A DNA stretch of 64,000 bases. Source: Cellulomonas sp. SLBN-39. GTDB lineage: Bacteria; Actinomycetota; Actinomycetes; Actinomycetales; Cellulomonadaceae. The translations under genes were made by a program, and so were the position numbers. Of this stretch, positions 62,480 to 64,000 are shown in pieces (the first letter of the stretch is position 1; each line of letters begins with the position of its first letter). Under the pieces are notes generated by a model. It did no database searches, was not told the origin of the DNA, and saw only the letters and a program-made list of their open reading frames with translations. The DNA lies in the NCBI RefSeq assembly GCF_006715865.1, contig NZ_VFOA01000001.1, forward strand, positions 1,550,001 through 1,614,000. The letters are read 5' to 3'.

Positions 62480-64000
62480 TCAGAGCTCGCCGACGCGCTG
62501 CAGGTACCGCATCGCCACCCAGCCGAACGGGATGCGCAGCCAGAAGGTCATCACGCGGAACAGGATCGCGACGGTCCCCGCGACACCGGCGTTGACCCCG
62601 GCGGCCGTGGTCAGGCCCAGGGCGAGCGCCGTCTCGACCGTGCCGATGCCGCCCGGGGTGGGGATGAGCGCCCCGCCGGCGTTGCCCGCGAGGTACACCA
62701 GGGCGACCTGCACGAGGCTCGCGCTCTGGCCCAGGGCCGCGAGCGCCGCGTCGAAGGCCAGCACGTAGCCCATGGTCATGAGCACGTTGCCGCCGAGGGC
62801 CAGCGCGAGGCGCCACGGCTGTCCGAGCACCTCGATGAGCCGGGGGAGCGTCTGGCGGACCGTCGGCCCGACCTTGGCGGTGACCCACGCGCGCACCTGC
62901 GGGAACAGCAGCGAGGCCCCGACGAGCAGGGCCACGACGGCGAGCGCGACGAGCGCCGCGGGCGGGACCGTGAACGGGTCGTCGGAGCCGACGCCCGAGG
63001 TCAGCGTGAGCACGAGCAGCAGCAGCAGCGTGACGACGAACTGGCTGACCTGCACGAGGGCGACGGTCGCGGCGGCCAGCGACGACGAGACGCCGCGCCG
63101 CGTGAGCATCCGCAGGTTGAGGGCCGCCGGGCCGATCCCGGCGGGGGCGGCCAGCGCGACGAAGGTCGCGGCGGTCTGCACGAGCGTGGCGCGCCAGACG
63201 GGCAGGCGTACGGGGGAGAACGCGACGAACGCGAGCGCCGCCCCCAGGAGCGTGACCAGCCCGAACGCGAAGGACAGCGCGCTGTAGCGCCAGTCGCTCT
63301 CGGCCAGCACCTCGGTGATCGTCGCGACGTTGATGGTCGCGAGGATGATGAACACCGCGACGACGGTGACGAAGATCGTGAAGATCGTCCGCGCACCGAA
63401 CCGGACGACCTGGACCGGCTCGAGGTCGGCGGCGGCGGGCAGCCGCTCGATGAGGACGGTGCGCAGGTCGGCGAGGACGTCCCGGTGCGCGCGCAGCTCG
63501 TCGCGGGTGCGGCGCGGCAGCGTGACGGTCTGCAGCAGGGGGCCGACCCCGGCGAGCTCGGTCTCGGTCAGGGCCCGCGCCGCGGACGCGACCGTGCGGG
63601 AGGCGCCGACCCGCAGCGCGAGCAGGGCCACGAGCTGGGTCACGTCGAGGCGCCGGGCCAGCTCGGAAGACGCGACGTCGCCGAGCTCCCAGCCCGTGAT
63701 CCACACCTGCGGGCCGTCGGGCGTGCGCTCGACGAGCACGACGTCGCTGGTCAGGGCGCGGTGCGCGAGGCCGGCGGCGTGCGCGCGGCGCAGCTGGACC
63801 CAGATCTCGTCGAGCTCGCGGTCGTCGAGGTCGTCCAGCTCCGAGACGGGCACGGCGTCGCCGGGTCGCTCCTGCACGAGCAGCAGCGAGTCGTCGACCT
63901 CGGCGATGCGCAGCAGCTGCGGGGTGCGCACGCCCGCGGCGGCGGCCGCGTACGCGAGCAGGGCGGCGCGCTCGGTGGCCTGGCGCAGCGACAGGGCCGA
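62480..64000 (-). CDS. Kinase-like domain fused to LPG-synthase-type flippase (5' end missing)
   Basis: At least 506 codons; the start lies beyond the window. The visible N-terminal part looks like the C-lobe of a protein-kinase fold (LRRAHAAGLAHRALTSDVVL, where a catalytic-loop HRD would be, here HRA), without a clear DFG. About ten membrane helices of the lysylphosphatidylglycerol-synthase/UPF0104 flippase family follow (FVALAAPAGIGPAALNLRML, LVYLAGNAGGALIPTPGGIG, VAILFRVMTFWLRIPFGW). No lysyl-transferase domain is seen. Probably moves a lipid or lipid-linked sugar across the membrane, with a degenerate kinase-like regulator. Confidence 0.85.
   Translation of the reverse strand, partial: SALSLRQATERAALLAYAAAAAGVRTPQLLRIAEVDDSLLLVQERPGDAVPVSELDDLDDRELDEIWVQLRRAHAAGLAHRALTSDVVLVERTPDGPQVWITGWELGDVASSELARRLDVTQLVALLALRVGASRTVASAARALTETELAGVGPLLQTVTLPRRTRDELRAHRDVLADLRTVLIERLPAAADLEPVQVVRFGARTIFTIFVTVVAVFIILATINVATITEVLAESDWRYSALSFAFGLVTLLGAALAFVAFSPVRLPVWRATLVQTAATFVALAAPAGIGPAALNLRMLTRRGVSSSLAAATVALVQVSQFVVTLLLLLVLTLTSGVGSDDPFTVPPAALVALAVVALLVGASLLFPQVRAWVTAKVGPTVRQTLPRLIEVLGQPWRLALALGGNVLMTMGYVLAFDAALAALGQSASLVQVALVYLAGNAGGALIPTPGGIGTVETALALGLTTAAGVNAGVAGTVAILFRVMTFWLRIPFGWVAMRYLQRVGEL

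Overview
The window is very G+C-rich bacterial DNA (about three quarters G+C by eye). It has many GTG starts, GTGA/ATGA stop-start overlaps, an Lsr2 homologue, F420/flavin and mycothiol-type enzyme families, and secreted polysaccharidases built from GH9+CBM2, GH10+CBM13, GH62+CBM13 and GH13+CBM20. Together these point to a plant-polymer-degrading actinobacterium, most likely Cellulomonas or a close relative. No rRNA, tRNA, insertion sequence, prophage or CRISPR array was recognised; it looks like ordinary chromosome.

Layout. 0-3.7 kb: the end of a NarL-type response regulator, a GH9 cellulase and a nitrilase-family amidohydrolase. 3.8-11.6 kb: a complete potassium-uptake operon, kdpFABCDE, headed by an extra 27-residue membrane peptide. 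11.8-13.6 kb: a CDGSH Fe-S protein with a heme-oxygenase-like partner, then Lsr2. 13.6-16.4 kb: a divergent pair of anti-sigma-type kinase and LOV-GAF-PP2C phosphatase, a probable blue-light partner switch. 16.4-19.2 kb: a lower-GC AAA ATPase and the LysG/LysE amino-acid export pair. 19.3-23.7 kb: an overlapping YbjN/Hsp90-like/TPR operon. 24-35 kb: two paralogous secreted alpha-amylases flanking PadR, MarR and oxidoreductase genes and an OpuC-type osmolyte ABC operon.

35-45 kb: a lipoprotein, phosphofructokinase, AraC, Dps, an EamA/GntR pair, a LysE-type exporter facing an ArsR gene across a perfect 20-bp inverted repeat, a GNAT enzyme and an AI-2E-type permease. 45-50.5 kb: a xylan locus, with GH62 arabinofuranosidase, GH10 xylanase and an ECF sigma factor fused to a zinc-finger anti-sigma-like segment, a membrane helix and an extracellular AbfB-type arabinose-binding domain. 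50.6-61.4 kb: PadR, type I dehydroquinase, a second anti-sigma-type kinase, several oxidoreductases, a lipoprotein penicillin-binding protein, PlsC and CsbD. 61.6-61.9 kb: a cyclic-di-GMP-I riboswitch directly ahead of a solitary 45-codon gene and a hairpin terminator. The window ends inside a kinase-like/flippase membrane protein.

The most interesting items are the sigma/sugar-sensor fusion beside the xylan genes, the c-di-GMP riboswitch with an orphan micropeptide, the LOV phosphatase, the YbjN/Hsp90/TPR operon, and several near-perfect operator palindromes. Many regulatory genes also show a TANNNT box ending exactly 6-7 nt before the start codon, which is the architecture of leaderless mRNAs.
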